Position numbers and translations under genes: made by a program | The notes under the pieces: model-generated | Database searches by the model: none | Seen by the model: the letters and a program-made list of their open reading frames with translations, nothing else | What the model was told of the DNA's origin: nothing | NCBI RefSeq assembly: GCF_900156915.1 | Contig: NZ_LT732535.1 | Coordinates: forward strand, 3,116,838 to 3,180,837 | Direction: 5' to 3' | DNA from: Sediminibacillus massiliensis | Lineage (GTDB): Bacteria; Bacillota; Bacilli; Bacillales; Amphibacillaceae | Length of the DNA: 64,000 bases | Shown here: one piece after another, positions 1 to 9,096 of the stretch | Position numbering within the stretch: position 1 is the first letter of the stretch | How the letters are laid out: each line of letters begins with the position of its first letter

Positions 1-56
1 AGCTCGGTCCTGATATAAAGGTCACAGCCTATCCGGATAATAAGGAGGAAGTGTAA
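1..56 (+). CDS. ribD: RibD C-terminal end (partial, cut by window start)
   Basis: A reading frame open from the left edge encodes LGPDIKVTAYPDNKEEV and ends with TAA at 54-56, directly against the start codon of riboflavin synthase. RibD (deaminase plus reductase of riboflavin synthesis) is the usual first gene of the rib operon in Bacillaceae, and the position is the main reason for the name. Only about 17 residues are visible, so family assignment from sequence alone is not possible. The usual FMN riboswitch would lie upstream, outside the window. Confidence 0.6.
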   Translation, partial: LGPDIKVTAYPDNKEEV

Positions 57-719
57 TTGTTTACGGGTATAGTGGAAGAAAAAGGGAAAATAACTACCAT
101 CAAGCGAAACAGAGAGTCGTTGACCTTGACCATCGAAGGCTCTGTCGTTGTTTCGGATGCTTCGATCGGTGACAGTATTTCGGTTAATGGAGTCTGCCTT
201 ACCGTAACAGCATTCGGCCAAGGCTGGTTTTCTGTAGACGTCATTCCGGAAACATATCGGACTTCCTCACTGGCCGAGGTGACTGCAGGCACGCTCGTAA
301 ATCTGGAACGGGCAATGCGGGCGGCTGACCGCTTTGGCGGCCATTTTGTTTCCGGACATGTTGACACACTTGGAAAAATTGCAAGGACATGGCAGGATGC
401 TAATGCTCTTTATATATATATTGAAATACCAAAAGAAGGCCTTCCCTATGTCACAGAGAAAGGTTCTATCTCGGTAGATGGGACTTCACTGACAGTATTC
501 GGTGTAAGCGAGGATGGTTTTACGATTTCCTTGATTCCGGAAACGCAAAGAGCGACGATTCTCTCTGCCAAAAAAGAAGGGGATTCAGTCAACATCGAAT
601 ACGATATGCTGGCGAAGTATATGGATCGTTTGTTATCTGCAAAATATAACCAACAGGATAGCAGGCCGGGTTCCAAGATTACTACAGACACTTTAAGACA
701 AAATGGTTTTTTAGATTAG
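57..719 (+). CDS. ribE: Riboflavin synthase alpha subunit
   Basis: This enzyme dismutates two molecules of 6,7-dimethyl-8-ribityllumazine to riboflavin in the cytoplasm. The 220-residue protein has the typical [10 protein letters not shown] start and two similar lumazine-binding halves (about residues 1-90 and 97-190); [13 protein letters not shown] in the first half is mirrored by [13 protein letters not shown] in the second. The start is TTG at 57, with AAGGAGGAA at 42-50 inside the end of ribD, so the two genes are joined stop-to-start. It lies in a ribD-ribE-ribBA-ribH operon. Length and sequence are ordinary for the family. Confidence 0.96.
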   Translation: MFTGIVEEKGKITTIKRNRESLTLTIEGSVVVSDASIGDSISVNGVCLTVTAFGQGWFSVDVIPETYRTSSLAEVTAGTLVNLERAMRAADRFGGHFVSGHVDTLGKIARTWQDANALYIYIEIPKEGLPYVTEKGSISVDGTSLTVFGVSEDGFTISLIPETQRATILSAKKEGDSVNIEYDMLAKYMDRLLSAKYNQQDSRPGSKITTDTLRQNGFLD

Positions 720-730
720 GAGGACAGCCG

Positions 731-1930
731 ATGTTCCAGACAATTGCAAAAGCTGTAGAAGAGCTAAAGGCAGGTAAAATGGTCATTGTGGTGGACGATG
801 AAAACAGGGAAAATGAAGGTGACTTTGTCATTCTTGCAGAACATGCTACACCGGAAGCTATAAACTTCATGGCGAAGGAAGGGCGTGGGTTGATTTGCAC
901 CCCGATGGACGAAGAGACTGCCAAGAGATTCGAGTTGAATTCCATGGTTGCAAACAATACAGATTCCCACCGTACGGCTTTCACTGTAAGTGTAGATTAC
1001 AAAACAACCGATACAGGTATCAGTGCATATGAACGGGCTCTTACCATACAGAAATTTCTAGATGATGAAACAGAAGCGGTAGATTTCAAAAGGCCCGGCC
1101 ATGTATTTCCGCTGGTTGCCAAAGAAGCAGGAGTATTGGAACGGCCCGGCCATACCGAGGCAGCCGTCGATCTAGCCCGTTTGGCCGGATCACAGCCGGT
1201 AGGGGTCATTTGCGAAATAATGAAAGAAGACGGCACGATGGCAAGGCTTCCGGAATTGGAGGAAATTGCAGAGAAGAATGGTTTGTCATTGATTACTATT
1301 CAAGATTTAGTGGCCTACCGGAAAGTGGAAGACAAGCTTATCAATAAAGAAATTGAGATCAACCTGCCGACAGAGTATGGAGATTTCAAACTAACTGCTT
1401 ATACAGAGAAGTTTACTGGAAAAGAGCATTTGGCACTTCATACAGGAGAAATCACTCCGGGTGAACCGGTTCTGGTAAGAATCCACTCCGAGTGCTTAAC
1501 AGGGGATGTATTCGGTTCCCATCGCTGCGACTGCGGTCCCCAGCTCGAAACTGCTTTGAAACAGATTCAGAAGGCGGGGAAAGGGGTCTTGATTTATATG
1601 AGACAAGAAGGCCGGGGCATTGGACTGCTGAACAAGCTCAAGGCGTATAAACTCCAGGAACAAGGCTTTGACACTGTGGAGGCCAACCATCAACTTGGGT
1701 TCCCGGCTGATTTAAGAGACTATGCCGTCAGTGCTCAGATGCTCAAAGATCTCGGTGTCCAAAAGCTGCACTTATTAACGAACAACCCGAGAAAAATATC
1801 CGGATTGAACGATTATGGCTTGGAAGTTATGGCCAGAGAACCAATCCAAATGGAAGCAAATAAAAATAATGAAAAATATTTGCGTACGAAGCAGTCTAAA
1901 TTAAATCACTTATTCAATTATAATAATTAA
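731..1930 (+). CDS. ribBA: Bifunctional DHBP synthase / GTP cyclohydrolase II
   Basis: The protein supplies both precursors of riboflavin: the N-terminal half (about 1-200) makes 3,4-dihydroxy-2-butanone 4-phosphate from ribulose 5-phosphate, and the C-terminal half (about 205-399) opens GTP. The N-domain shows the acidic [10 protein letters not shown] motif (residues 22-31). The C-domain shows [20 protein letters not shown], whose Cys255, Cys266 and Cys268 are the zinc ligands, followed by [15 protein letters not shown] at 719-724 precedes the ATG at 731. At 399 residues it is full length. It is third in the rib operon and 39 bases before ribH. Confidence 0.96.
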   Translation: MFQTIAKAVEELKAGKMVIVVDDENRENEGDFVILAEHATPEAINFMAKEGRGLICTPMDEETAKRFELNSMVANNTDSHRTAFTVSVDYKTTDTGISAYERALTIQKFLDDETEAVDFKRPGHVFPLVAKEAGVLERPGHTEAAVDLARLAGSQPVGVICEIMKEDGTMARLPELEEIAEKNGLSLITIQDLVAYRKVEDKLINKEIEINLPTEYGDFKLTAYTEKFTGKEHLALHTGEITPGEPVLVRIHSECLTGDVFGSHRCDCGPQLETALKQIQKAGKGVLIYMRQEGRGIGLLNKLKAYKLQEQGFDTVEANHQLGFPADLRDYAVSAQMLKDLGVQKLHLLTNNPRKISGLNDYGLEVMAREPIQMEANKNNEKYLRTKQSKLNHLFNYNN

Positions 1931-1969
1931 TGGAAACCCCTGTGACAGGGGATCTAGGAGGTAAAAACA

Positions 1970-2434
1970 GTGGGTAATATTTATGAAGGCAACTTAGTTG
2001 GAACAGATTTGAAAATCGGCATCGTCGTAGGAAGATTCAATGAATTCATTACAAACAAGCTGTTAAGCGGCGCCCAAGATGCATTGAGAAGACATGGAGT
2101 TAAAGAAGAAGATGTATCGATTGCGTGGGTGCCGGGAGCTTTTGAAATACCGTTAGTTACAAAAAAGATGGCGGCCTCCGGAAAATATGACGCTGTTATT
2201 GCATTAGGTACCGTTATCAGAGGTTCTACGCCCCATTTTGACTATGTCAGCAGTGAAGTGTCTAAAGGCGTTGCGAGTGTTTCGATGGATCAGAATCTAC
2301 CGGTTATTTTCGGTGTTCTTACAACGGATACAATCGAGCAGGCAATTGAACGGGCCGGAACAAAAGCTGGAAACAAGGGAGCCGAAGCAGCAGTGTCCGC
2401 TATCGAAATGTCTAACTTAATGAAGTCACTTTAA
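1970..2434 (+). CDS. ribH: 6,7-dimethyl-8-ribityllumazine synthase
   Basis: Lumazine synthase condenses the products of RibBA and RibD to the substrate of RibE and forms an icosahedral shell in Bacillus. The 154-residue protein shows the family motifs VGRFNEFIT near residue 20, PGAFEIPLV near 58, and [14 protein letters not shown] near 84, where the histidine takes part in catalysis. The start is GTG at 1970 after AGGAGG. A small hairpin (CCCCTGTGACAGGGG) in the ribBA-ribH gap could tune expression of this last gene (inference). The operon ends at the terminator that follows. Confidence 0.96.
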   Translation: MGNIYEGNLVGTDLKIGIVVGRFNEFITNKLLSGAQDALRRHGVKEEDVSIAWVPGAFEIPLVTKKMAASGKYDAVIALGTVIRGSTPHFDYVSSEVSKGVASVSMDQNLPVIFGVLTTDTIEQAIERAGTKAGNKGAEAAVSAIEMSNLMKSL

Positions 2435-2440
2435 AAAAAA

Positions 2441-2474
2441 GGCTTGCCGGCTATTTTTCCGGCAGCCTTTTTTG
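2441..2474. terminator. Rho-independent terminator of the rib operon
   Basis: GGCTTGCCGG and CCGGCAGCC pair around a short loop and are followed by a T tract. A-rich sequence on the left side means it may also stop the convergent SDR gene. Confidence 0.85.
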
Positions 2475-2493
2475 TTGGGGAGAGGGCAGCTGA

Positions 2494-3270
2494 CTAGTCA
2501 TTGCTGTAGAACTTTTTAGTTAGTTTTGCTGCCAGCCTTCGTGATACTAGTTTCAAAACAAGAGGCGCGGCGTTGTACATAAGACCAGGAAAGATCACTC
2601 GTTTCCCTTTTATAAATCCATTGAATCCGGAGACAGCGACTTCTTCCGGTGTTTGGCTGTTCTTCTCGATTGTTGCATGATCCACTTGGGCGTTTTGAAA
2701 GAAATTTGTGGAGGTCGGACCAGGACAAAGCACACTTATCGTGATCGGACTATCTTCCAGTTCTTCTGCCAATGCTTCGGAAAAGCTTAACACATAAGCC
2801 TTGGATGCATGATATGTCGCCATTTTCGGTCCGGGCAGGTAAGCAGCAATACTTGCTATATTCAAAATGCCTGTCGGAACTCCTTTAAAAGGAGAGTGCA
2901 GCATATCAGGGAGAAAAAGGTGGCACAATTCCGTCAAAGTTTGAATGTTTAGTTGCAGCAGCTGCTGGGTTTTATCGAACTCGGTTGTAATAAAATCACC
3001 ACCGGCACCGAAACCGGCGTTATTTACCAAAACTTCGACTGTCTTGCCATGGTAGCGAACTTTTTCGAACAAATCAGAAGCAGCACCTGCATAAGATAAG
3101 TCTTGAGGAATGACGAATACATCATCAAGCCCTAATTCCTCTTTGATCTCGAACAATTTTTCTTTAGACCTCGCTACTAGAATCAGCTCATAGCCTGCTT
3201 TGGAAAACCATTTTGCCATTTCATATCCAATACCACCGGAAGCACCTGTGATTAATGCAGTTGGCTTCAT
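2494..3270 (-). CDS. SDR-family NAD(P)-dependent oxidoreductase
   Basis: A 258-residue classical short-chain dehydrogenase/reductase. The Rossmann nucleotide motif TGASGGIGYEMAK is at residues 7-19, the structural NNAGFG motif near 87, and the catalytic YHASKAY (Tyr-x3-Lys) near 157, after an ASIA serine. These residues make an active cytoplasmic oxidoreductase likely, but they do not reveal the substrate. It is a single gene on the minus strand, convergent with ribH and divergent from the T-box/proS unit. A fatty-acyl or ketone reductase of the DltE/YqjQ type is one possibility; sequence alone does not settle it. Confidence 0.85.
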   Translation of the reverse strand: MKPTALITGASGGIGYEMAKWFSKAGYELILVARSKEKLFEIKEELGLDDVFVIPQDLSYAGAASDLFEKVRYHGKTVEVLVNNAGFGAGGDFITTEFDKTQQLLQLNIQTLTELCHLFLPDMLHSPFKGVPTGILNIASIAAYLPGPKMATYHASKAYVLSFSEALAEELEDSPITISVLCPGPTSTNFFQNAQVDHATIEKNSQTPEEVAVSGFNGFIKGKRVIFPGLMYNAAPLVLKLVSRRLAAKLTKKFYSND

Positions 3271-3429
3271 TGTATATCCCGCCTTTGTGAGTTGTTTGAA
3301 AAGTTGTCCTGTATTGCTGCCTATATCATATCAAATTGCCAGGACTTTTAGCACTCGCTTGACATTGGGTATGTAAATAATTATAGTAAAATAAAATTTA
3401 ACTTGCGAAAATATATAGTATGCGTTGAA

Positions 3430-3640
3430 GAGGATTAGTATAATCCTGGTCTGTTTTCAGAGAGGGAGTGGTAGGTGAGAACTCCCAGCAGCCTGATTAG
3501 AACCTGCCTTGGAGCACAGCGTCGAACGAAGACTGCTGCGGTTACTGCCGTTATCCAAATCAAGTGTGCAGTGAAAACTGTAAACAAGGGTGGTACCACC
3601 AGACCTCGGTCCCTTTCATGGGAGCGGGGTTTTTTTATTA
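3430..3640 (+). promoter_or_regulatory. T-box leader of proS
   Basis: A leader of about 210 bases ends in the T-box sequence AGGGTGGTACCACC (3587-3600), followed by a terminator. Uncharged tRNA-Pro would pair with TGG in the T-box and stabilise the antiterminator. The Stem I region spans roughly 3458-3530, where proline codons CCT at 3503-3505 and 3507-3509 are specifier candidates that I cannot rank. A TATAAT -10 lies at 3439-3444. Confidence 0.9.
3603..3638 (+). terminator. T-box-controlled terminator
   Basis: CCTCGGTCCC pairs imperfectly with GGGAGCGGGG, followed by seven T. This is the off-state of the T-box; its 5' arm overlaps the antiterminator side. Confidence 0.85.
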
Positions 3641-3692
3641 TTTTTAGGTTTTTATCAATAGCAAATACTACAAAAGAAACAGGTGACTGTAT

Positions 3693-5132
3693 ATGGGTAA
3701 GAAAAATAAACAATTCGTTGAAAAGATAACCTCGATGGAAGAAGATTTTGGTCAGTGGTACACAGACGTGGTGAAACAAGCAGACCTTGTTGATTATGGC
3801 CCAGTAAGAGGATCTATGATCATCCGGCCTTACGGATACGCCATCTGGGAGAATGTCCGTGATATTCTTGATGGGAAAATCAAAGACACGGGTCATGAAA
3901 ATATGTACTTTCCTCTATTCATTCCAGAAAGCATGCTCCAAAAGGAAAAGGACCATATCGAAGGGTTTGCTCCGGAGGTGGCATGGGTGACACACGGTGG
4001 TGATGAAGAACTGCAGGAACGATTGGTTGTCAGGCCGACTTCCGAAGTGTTGTTCGCTGAACATTACTCCAAAATCATCCACTCCTACCGGGATCTGCCA
4101 AAACTTTATAATCAATGGAGCAATGTCGTCCGTTGGGAAAAGACGACACGTCCATTTTTGCGGTCATTGGAATTTTTATGGCAGGAAGGTCATACATGCC
4201 ACGCTACCGATGAGGATGCCGGACAGGAAACGAAGCAAATGCTCGAGGTATATGCAAGTGTTTTTGAGGATTACATGGCCATTCCAGTTCTCATGGGTAC
4301 CAAAACGGACAAAGAAAAGTTCGCAGGAGCAAAATATACCTTGACTATTGAAAGCTTGATGCACGATGGAAAAGCACTGCAGGCCGGCACTTCCCATCAT
4401 TTGGGCACTGGTTTCGCGGAAGCATTCGATATCCGTTTCAGCGATGAAGAGGGTGAGCTCCAACCTGTCCATCAAACATCATGGGGATTTACAACTAGAT
4501 CAATCGGAGCAATGATCATGGTACATGGAGATGACCGCGGATTGGTAGTGCCGCCGCGGATAGCTCCTAAACAGGTGATGATCGTTCCTGTCGCACAGCA
4601 CAAGGAAGGTGTCCTTGATAAGGCGTACGAACTTAAGGATCGATTAAACAAGGTGGCCAGGGTTGATATTGATGCAAGTGACAAGATGCCCGGCTGGAAG
4701 TTCAATGAGTATGAAATGAAAGGAATCCCTTTACGCCTGGAAGTTGGTCCGAAAGATATTGAGAAAGGGCATGTCGTTCTTGCTAGAAGGGATACAGGTG
4801 AAAAGAGCTTCGTACCAATGGAGGAGCTGGAAACGGCCATCCCCGAACTGCTTGAAGATATCCAGAACCAGTTACTGGAAAAGGCAAGAAAACACAGAGA
4901 AGAGAAAACAACGACTGCCAAAACAATGGAAGAGTTTGCAAGCAGCCTGGAAACAAATCCAGGTTTCATCAAAGCAATGTGGTGCGGAGATGTTGCTTGT
5001 GAAGACAAAATAAAAGAAGAAACAGGCGCGACTTCCCGGTGTCTGCCATTCGAACAGGAGAAAGTCGCTGAACGTTGCATTTGCTGTGGAAAGGAAGCAG
5101 ATAAACTAGTGTATTGGGCCAAGGCGTATTAA
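3693..5132 (+). CDS. proS: Prolyl-tRNA synthetase, short form with C-terminal zinc domain
   Basis: Charges tRNA-Pro with proline. At 479 residues this is the archaeal/eukaryotic-like ProRS form, which lacks the YbaK-type editing insert of the roughly 570-residue bacterial form. Class II motifs are visible: [15 protein letters not shown] (motif 1), VRPTSEVLF and [13 protein letters not shown] (motif 2 region), and [24 protein letters not shown] (motif 3 region). The end carries Cys431, Cys436, Cys462, Cys464 and Cys465 of the C-terminal zinc-binding domain and a terminal aromatic WAKAY. The gene has its own T-box. Some Bacillaceae carry two ProRS genes; whether this one is alone cannot be seen here. 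Confidence 0.95.
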   Translation: MGKKNKQFVEKITSMEEDFGQWYTDVVKQADLVDYGPVRGSMIIRPYGYAIWENVRDILDGKIKDTGHENMYFPLFIPESMLQKEKDHIEGFAPEVAWVTHGGDEELQERLVVRPTSEVLFAEHYSKIIHSYRDLPKLYNQWSNVVRWEKTTRPFLRSLEFLWQEGHTCHATDEDAGQETKQMLEVYASVFEDYMAIPVLMGTKTDKEKFAGAKYTLTIESLMHDGKALQAGTSHHLGTGFAEAFDIRFSDEEGELQPVHQTSWGFTTRSIGAMIMVHGDDRGLVVPPRIAPKQVMIVPVAQHKEGVLDKAYELKDRLNKVARVDIDASDKMPGWKFNEYEMKGIPLRLEVGPKDIEKGHVVLARRDTGEKSFVPMEELETAIPELLEDIQNQLLEKARKHREEKTTTAKTMEEFASSLETNPGFIKAMWCGDVACEDKIKEETGATSRCLPFEQEKVAERCICCGKEADKLVYWAKAY

Positions 5133-5143
5133 ATTAAAATCAG

Positions 5144-5170
5144 GTTTGCCTTTTCTTGAGAAAAGGGAAA
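5144..5170 (+). promoter_or_regulatory. Possible SigB-type promoter for the small ORF at 5212
   Basis: GTTTGC (5144-5149), a 15-base spacer and GGGAAA (5165-5170) fit the loose SigB pattern GTTT-N12-15-GGGWAW. The same bases form a small CCTTTTC/GAAAAGG hairpin after proS, so a structural role is an alternative. Confidence 0.3.
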
Positions 5171-5211
5171 GATACTTATAACATGTTCGATTCAAAAGGA
5201 GGATGTTATAA

Positions 5212-5412
5212 GTGGGTAAATCTGAAAAAGAACGCGGCAGCTTGCTTCCTGATCAAAAAAACGACCGAAAATTCAAAGAAACAAGAGAGAAGCAAGAAGA
5301 ACGAGATACATTTGCTGAACCGGCGGAAGACTTTCCGATGGACGAAGTGGAGAAAGACGAAAAAGCCAACAGGGAAAAAACCAAATCAAGAAAAGACATT
5401 GATGCAGATTAA
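5212..5412 (+). CDS. Small highly charged protein, function unknown
   Basis: A 66-residue protein almost free of hydrophobic residues. It is rich in Lys, Glu and Asp, with many KE/EK pairs, no cysteine and no membrane segment, and is probably soluble and partly disordered. The GTG start at 5212 is set by AAAGGAGG at 5195-5202, nine bases upstream. A strong terminator follows directly, so it is a single-gene unit after proS, possibly with its own stress promoter. I do not recognise the family; small charged proteins of this kind in Bacillaceae are often stress- or spore-related, which is only an inference here. Confidence 0.6.
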   Translation: MGKSEKERGSLLPDQKNDRKFKETREKQEERDTFAEPAEDFPMDEVEKDEKANREKTKSRKDIDAD

Positions 5413-5440
5413 AGGCTGGCCAGTAGGCCAGCCTTTTTTA
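5411..5440 (+). terminator. Terminator after the small charged ORF
   Basis: Perfect arms GGCTGGCC (5414-5421) and GGCCAGCC (5426-5433) with a 4-base loop, followed by six T. Confidence 0.9.
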
Positions 5441-5519
5441 TGATGTATGGAAACCAGTAGTGATTTGGTGGGAATCATCATTTCTCTCTAAGACATGGGG
5501 TGATCGGATAATCGTTGTT

Positions 5520-5999
5520 TTATGTTGCCAGTGCCTTTTCGATGTCTTTTTCAATTGACTCTGGCTTCGTCTGGGGAGAATATCTTGCAATCACATTGCC
5601 ATCCCGATCGATCAGAAATTTGGTGAAGTTCCACTTGATTTGTTTGGTGAGTGCGCCTGGAGCTTCGGTAGTAAGGTGTTTGAAAAGTGGATGGGCAGAT
5701 TTTCCCTTTACGTCCGTTTTTCTGAACATGGGAAAACTGACGCCGTAATTGATTTGACAGAAATCCTGAATTTCTTCCTCCGTGCCCGGTTCCTGATTCA
5801 TGAACTGGTTGCTTGGAAATCCCAGAATTTCGAATCCTTCTTCTTTATATGTCTTATATAGGTTTTGAAGCCCCTCATATTGCGGGGTGAACCCGCAATT
5901 ACTTGCGGTATTGACGATAAGTAAAACCTTGCCTTTGTATTCTGCTAATAACTTTTTTTCCCCGTTGATTGTGGTCGCGCTAAATTGATGAACACTCAT
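5520..5999 (-). CDS. bsaA: Glutathione peroxidase family thiol peroxidase
   Basis: Reduces hydroperoxides in the cytoplasm; in bacilli the electron donor is more likely thioredoxin than glutathione (family knowledge). The 159-residue protein carries the peroxidatic Cys35 in NTASNCGFTPQY (a cysteine, not selenocysteine), the GFPSNQFMNQEPG motif with the catalytic Gln, and WNFTKFLIDRDG near the end with the catalytic Trp/Asn region. A second cysteine (about Cys83, in IQDFCQINYG) is placed as the resolving residue. It is a single gene on the minus strand with AGGAGG just upstream of the ATG. Confidence 0.92.
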   Translation of the reverse strand: MSVHQFSATTINGEKKLLAEYKGKVLLIVNTASNCGFTPQYEGLQNLYKTYKEEGFEILGFPSNQFMNQEPGTEEEIQDFCQINYGVSFPMFRKTDVKGKSAHPLFKHLTTEAPGALTKQIKWNFTKFLIDRDGNVIARYSPQTKPESIEKDIEKALAT

Positions 6000-6054
6000 A
6001 CTATCCCCTCCTAGTTAAAGAGAACATAGCAAATAGGAACAGTTTGGTCAAAAG

Positions 6055-6085
6055 AAAAGACGGCCAATGATTATTGGCCGTCTCT
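6055..6085 (-). terminator. Terminator of trhO
   Basis: AGACGGCCAAT and ATTGGCCGTCT form an 11-base stem; read on the minus strand it is followed by TTTTCTTTT. Confidence 0.85.
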
Positions 6086-6087
6086 GT

Positions 6088-7062
6088 TTAGGCGTTCGGA
6101 ACGCCATCTTCTTCTTCAATTCGTTTTAAGCGGGCTTCCACTTCTTCTTGTGAAAGGTTGTGCTCTTGTACATACATGTTACGCGGAGAAACCCGGCATT
6201 CATGGGAGCAGCCGCGCATATATTTGTGTTCGTTTTCTTCAGAACACAGCATTTGTCTGTTGCAATCAGGGTCTGCACAATTAACATAGCGTTCGCATGG
6301 TTGTCCGTCGAAATAGTCTTTTCCAACCACTACATGTTCCTTGCGATTTACCGGAACGGCAATTCGCTCATCAAAAACATATAGTTGACCATCCCATAGT
6401 TCTCCCTGGACTTCCGGGTCTTTACCGTAAGTCACAATTCCGCCGTGGAGCTGACCTACATCTTCAAAACCTTCTTTTTTAAGCCAGCCGGAGAATTTCT
6501 CGCAGCGAATACCGCCTGTACAATATGTTAAGACTTTTTTGCCTTCTAACTTTTCTTTATTTTCCTGAACCCACTCCGGAAGTTCCCGGAACGTTTCAAT
6601 GTCCGGGCGGATTGCTCCGCGGAAATGGCCAAGGTCATATTCATAATCGTTTCTCGCATCGAGTACGATTGTATCTTCATCTTGCATTGCTTCATAAAAT
6701 TCTTTTGGACTAAGGTACTGACCGGTTGTTTCTTTTGGATTGACATCATCCTCAAGTCTGAGCGTGACCAACTCCGGACGAGGACGTACGTGCATTTTCT
6801 TGAATGCATGGCCGTCTGCTTCATCGACTTTGAAAACCATATCCGCAAAACGAGGATCGTTGTGCATGGTTTCCATATATTCATTCGTCTGCTCTACTGT
6901 ACCGGAAACGGTGCCGTTGATCCCTTCATTGGCGACTAAGACACGGCCCTTTAAACCCAGTTCCTTACAAAATCGGAGATGCTCGGAAGCAAATTGTTCC
7001 GGATCTTCGATGTGAACATAGTTGTAGTACAATAAAACCTGGTACTTTTCTTTATTTTCCAT
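6088..7062 (-). CDS. trhO: Oxygen-dependent tRNA uridine-34 hydroxylase, rhodanese domain
   Basis: TrhO (UPF0176; YbfQ in B. subtilis) introduces the 5-hydroxyuridine at wobble position 34 of certain tRNAs. The 324-residue protein has an N-terminal acylphosphatase-like part (about 1-95), a rhodanese domain (about 120-215) with the active-site loop [10 protein letters not shown] (Cys181, Cys187), and a C-terminal cysteine-rich part, [12 protein letters not shown] and CSHECR, suggesting metal binding. I place the start at ATG 7062, which has AGGTGG seven bases upstream; an in-frame TTG at 7080 lacks a ribosome binding site. It is a single gene with its own terminator. Confidence 0.92.
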   Translation of the reverse strand: MENKEKYQVLLYYNYVHIEDPEQFASEHLRFCKELGLKGRVLVANEGINGTVSGTVEQTNEYMETMHNDPRFADMVFKVDEADGHAFKKMHVRPRPELVTLRLEDDVNPKETTGQYLSPKEFYEAMQDEDTIVLDARNDYEYDLGHFRGAIRPDIETFRELPEWVQENKEKLEGKKVLTYCTGGIRCEKFSGWLKKEGFEDVGQLHGGIVTYGKDPEVQGELWDGQLYVFDERIAVPVNRKEHVVVGKDYFDGQPCERYVNCADPDCNRQMLCSEENEHKYMRGCSHECRVSPRNMYVQEHNLSQEEVEARLKRIEEEDGVPNA

Positions 7063-7213
7063 GTTATTACCACCTATCAATTCATATTTGCAAGATATAA
7101 ATGTGCATAGGTTGGATTTTGTACACTGTCTCTTGCAAGCATATATTGTAACAAAAAAGCAGTTCCAAAATCAATATATAGTTTGTGCCAAAAAATATAT
7201 TTTAACTATCAAC

Positions 7214-7242
7214 TTGCATTTTTCTGGAAAAAGTAGTAAAGT
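7214..7242 (+). promoter_or_regulatory. Probable SigA promoter and long cold-shock leader of the csp gene
   Basis: TTGCAT (7214-7219), a 17-base spacer and TAAAGT (7237-7242) put the start near 7249. This leaves a leader of about 112 bases before the csp ATG, the long 5' UTR usual for cold-inducible csp mRNAs. The rest of the 7063-7360 gap shows nothing else clear. Confidence 0.5.
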
Positions 7243-7360
7243 TGAAGAGCAAAAGGAAATTGAAAGTGTATATTTCTTTACGATCTCTTTAACAATAAGC
7301 GTTGTAAAGGTAATATCTAGTTCAATTACTTTGTTACTCTATTGTAAGGAGGTCGTTAAT

Positions 7361-7558
7361 ATGACTGGTAAAGTAAAATGGTTCAACGCAGACAAAGGAT
7401 TTGGTTTCATCGAGCGTGAAGGTGGAGACGACGTGTTCGTTCACTTCTCAGCTATTCAAACAGAGGGCTTCAAGACTCTTGAAGAAGGTCAAGAAGTTGA
7501 GTTTGAAATCGTTGAAGGCAACCGTGGCCCACAAGCGGCTAACGTAACTCCTTTGTAA
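7361..7558 (+). CDS. cspB: Cold-shock protein, CspA/CspB family
   Basis: A 65-residue single cold-shock domain that binds single-stranded RNA and DNA and melts mRNA structure at low temperature. It contains RNP1 (KGFGFIE) and RNP2 (DVFVHFSAI). Start, length and acidic character ([17 protein letters not shown]) are typical. The ATG at 7361 follows AAGGAGGTCG; the same frame is open further upstream, but that part is the untranslated leader. It has its own promoter and terminator. Bacillaceae usually have several csp paralogues, so the exact letter (B, C or D) is not certain. Confidence 0.95.
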   Translation: MTGKVKWFNADKGFGFIEREGGDDVFVHFSAIQTEGFKTLEEGQEVEFEIVEGNRGPQAANVTPL

Positions 7559-7571
7559 TAGATATTACGGC

Positions 7572-7607
7572 AAAAGTGCATCTCATCATGGGATGCACTT
7601 TTTTTAT
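7572..7607 (+). terminator. Terminator of the csp gene
   Basis: AAAGTGCATC and GATGCACTTT pair with a 9-base loop, followed by a run of T. Confidence 0.9.
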
Positions 7608-7631
7608 ATGTTTTTTTAATTGAACAATAAA

Positions 7632-7858
7632 CATAGACTGCGAACTAACTAACTTCACTTAACGGGACTTCCTTCTATCCTTTTCTGATTGAGTAGTAGT
7701 CCAGCGCTGCGGAAAAATACTCGCTTTCCGAGGTCAGCACCTCAGCCTCCTTGAAAATACAAGGCCATTTTCTGCGTGCGGTGATTCGCTTCGAAGCATT
7801 ACTTGGGCCTGCGATTACTCGTCCCATCTAAGTCCTGTGCTGTTCCCACATGAGTTAT
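7632..7858. repeat. Palindromic repeat, copy A (left part only)
   Basis: Shares with copy C (37.9 kb) the end motif ACTGCGA (7637-7643), the TTGAGTGG-like spacer and the arm GCTGCGGAAAAATACTCGC (7706-7724). It shares with copy B a stretch around TTTTCTGCGTGCGGTG (7769-7784). The block CTTGGGCCTGCGATTACTCG (7803-7822) matches the reverse complement of the corresponding block in copy C. The right arm (GCGAGTATTTTACCGCAGC in B and C) is missing; the IS element starts where it would be expected. No gene is visible here. Confidence 0.75.
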
Positions 7859-7980
7859 TATGAACGAAACTAGCCCCTTAATCGTAACAACGTAGGTTAA
7901 TTTGGTCATAGTGGGTATAGTAAAGCAAGCCCAAAACCCATAGCCAAATCAGAGCTATAATTACGAAAGGAGCTAGTACT

Positions 7981-9096
7981 ATGGATGATACCACAAAATA
8001 CGTTGGTCTAGACGTATCAAAGGACAAAATTGCAGTCGCAGTTGCTGATGAGGGACGTTCCAAGCCAAGATATGTTGGTATGATTGACTATACGGTAGAA
8101 GCGATTAGAAAATTAATGAAAAAACTAGGTGAACCAGAACTTCTGCAAGTGTGTTATGAAGCAGGCCCAACCGGTTACGGGCTCTATCGCCTTCTGAAGA
8201 GTATGGATATTGAATGTGAGGTAATCGCACCGTCGTTAATCCCACAAAAACCAGGTGAGCGCGTAAAAACAGATAAACGGGATGCAATAAAATTGGCAAC
8301 CCTTTATCGTGCCGGGGAACTGACGCCAATCTACGTCCCGACAGAAAATGATGAAGCACTCCGTGATTTAGTTAGAGCACGTGAGGATGTAAAGGAAGAT
8401 GAATTAAGGGCTAAACATAGACTAACCAAATTTCTTCTCAGAAATGAAATCCATCCTCCTAAGGGTACCAGGACATGGACGGCTAAATATTGGGATTGGC
8501 TGGACAGTCTAAAATTTGAACGTTCCGCTTCCCGTGTAACCTTCCAAGAATATTTACAACAATTGAAGGAGTATCAGCAGCGACTGAAGATACTGGAAAG
8601 TGAAATGGAGGAACAAGCCAAAGAAAGCGTCCATGCACCCATGATTCAGACGCTTATGACCTTAAGAGGCATTGCCCTAATTACAGCTACCAGTCTGGTA
8701 GCTGAGGTAGGATCGTTCAGTCGATTTCAAACCCCTAAGCAATTCATGGCATACACCGGGCTTGTGCCAAGCGAAAGTTCCAGTGGGTTGACACGCAATT
8801 TAGGAGAAATCACCAAAACAGGGAATCGCCATGTTCGGAGGCTTTTAATCGAAGCAGCATGGAGTTATAGATACCAGCCTGCAGTCAAAGGGGAACTGAA
8901 GAAAAGACAAAAAGGACACCCGACTAATGTCCTGGGGGTCTCGTGGAAAGCTCAGAACCGCTTGCATAAAAAGTATTTCCGGCTACTGGGCCGAGGAAAA
9001 GAGAGTGGAAAAGCCATTGCGGCAGTCGCCAGAGAATTAGCAGGGTTTATTTGGGCGATATCGCGTGAAGCCGATGGTGACGTTCAGACGACTTAG
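7981..9096 (+). CDS. IS110-family transposase (DEDD recombinase)
   Basis: A 371-residue recombinase. The N-terminal RuvC-like DEDD domain has Asp11 (GLDVSKDK), Glu60 (CYEAGPTGYG), Asp98 and Asp101 (KTDKRDA). The C-terminal Tnp20 domain has YTGLVPSESSSG (about 258-269), which holds the catalytic serine, followed by KTGNRHVRRLLIEAAW. Family members cut and rejoin DNA under the guidance of a bridge RNA encoded in the element's own non-coding end. The frame is intact and the start is ATG after AAAGGAG, so the element may be active. It is not related in function to its neighbours. Confidence 0.95.
   Translation: MDDTTKYVGLDVSKDKIAVAVADEGRSKPRYVGMIDYTVEAIRKLMKKLGEPELLQVCYEAGPTGYGLYRLLKSMDIECEVIAPSLIPQKPGERVKTDKRDAIKLATLYRAGELTPIYVPTENDEALRDLVRAREDVKEDELRAKHRLTKFLLRNEIHPPKGTRTWTAKYWDWLDSLKFERSASRVTFQEYLQQLKEYQQRLKILESEMEEQAKESVHAPMIQTLMTLRGIALITATSLVAEVGSFSRFQTPKQFMAYTGLVPSESSSGLTRNLGEITKTGNRHVRRLLIEAAWSYRYQPAVKGELKKRQKGHPTNVLGVSWKAQNRLHKKYFRLLGRGKESGKAIAAVARELAGFIWAISREADGDVQTT

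Noticed and set aside
4472-5122. 216-residue open frame on the minus strand inside proS
   Set aside because: A shadow frame of a strongly coding gene, Ser-rich with no domain and no binding site.
7061-7360. N-terminal extension of the cold-shock protein in the same frame
   Set aside because: The standard 65-residue protein starts at 7361 with a perfect ribosome binding site; the upstream part is the AT-rich leader.
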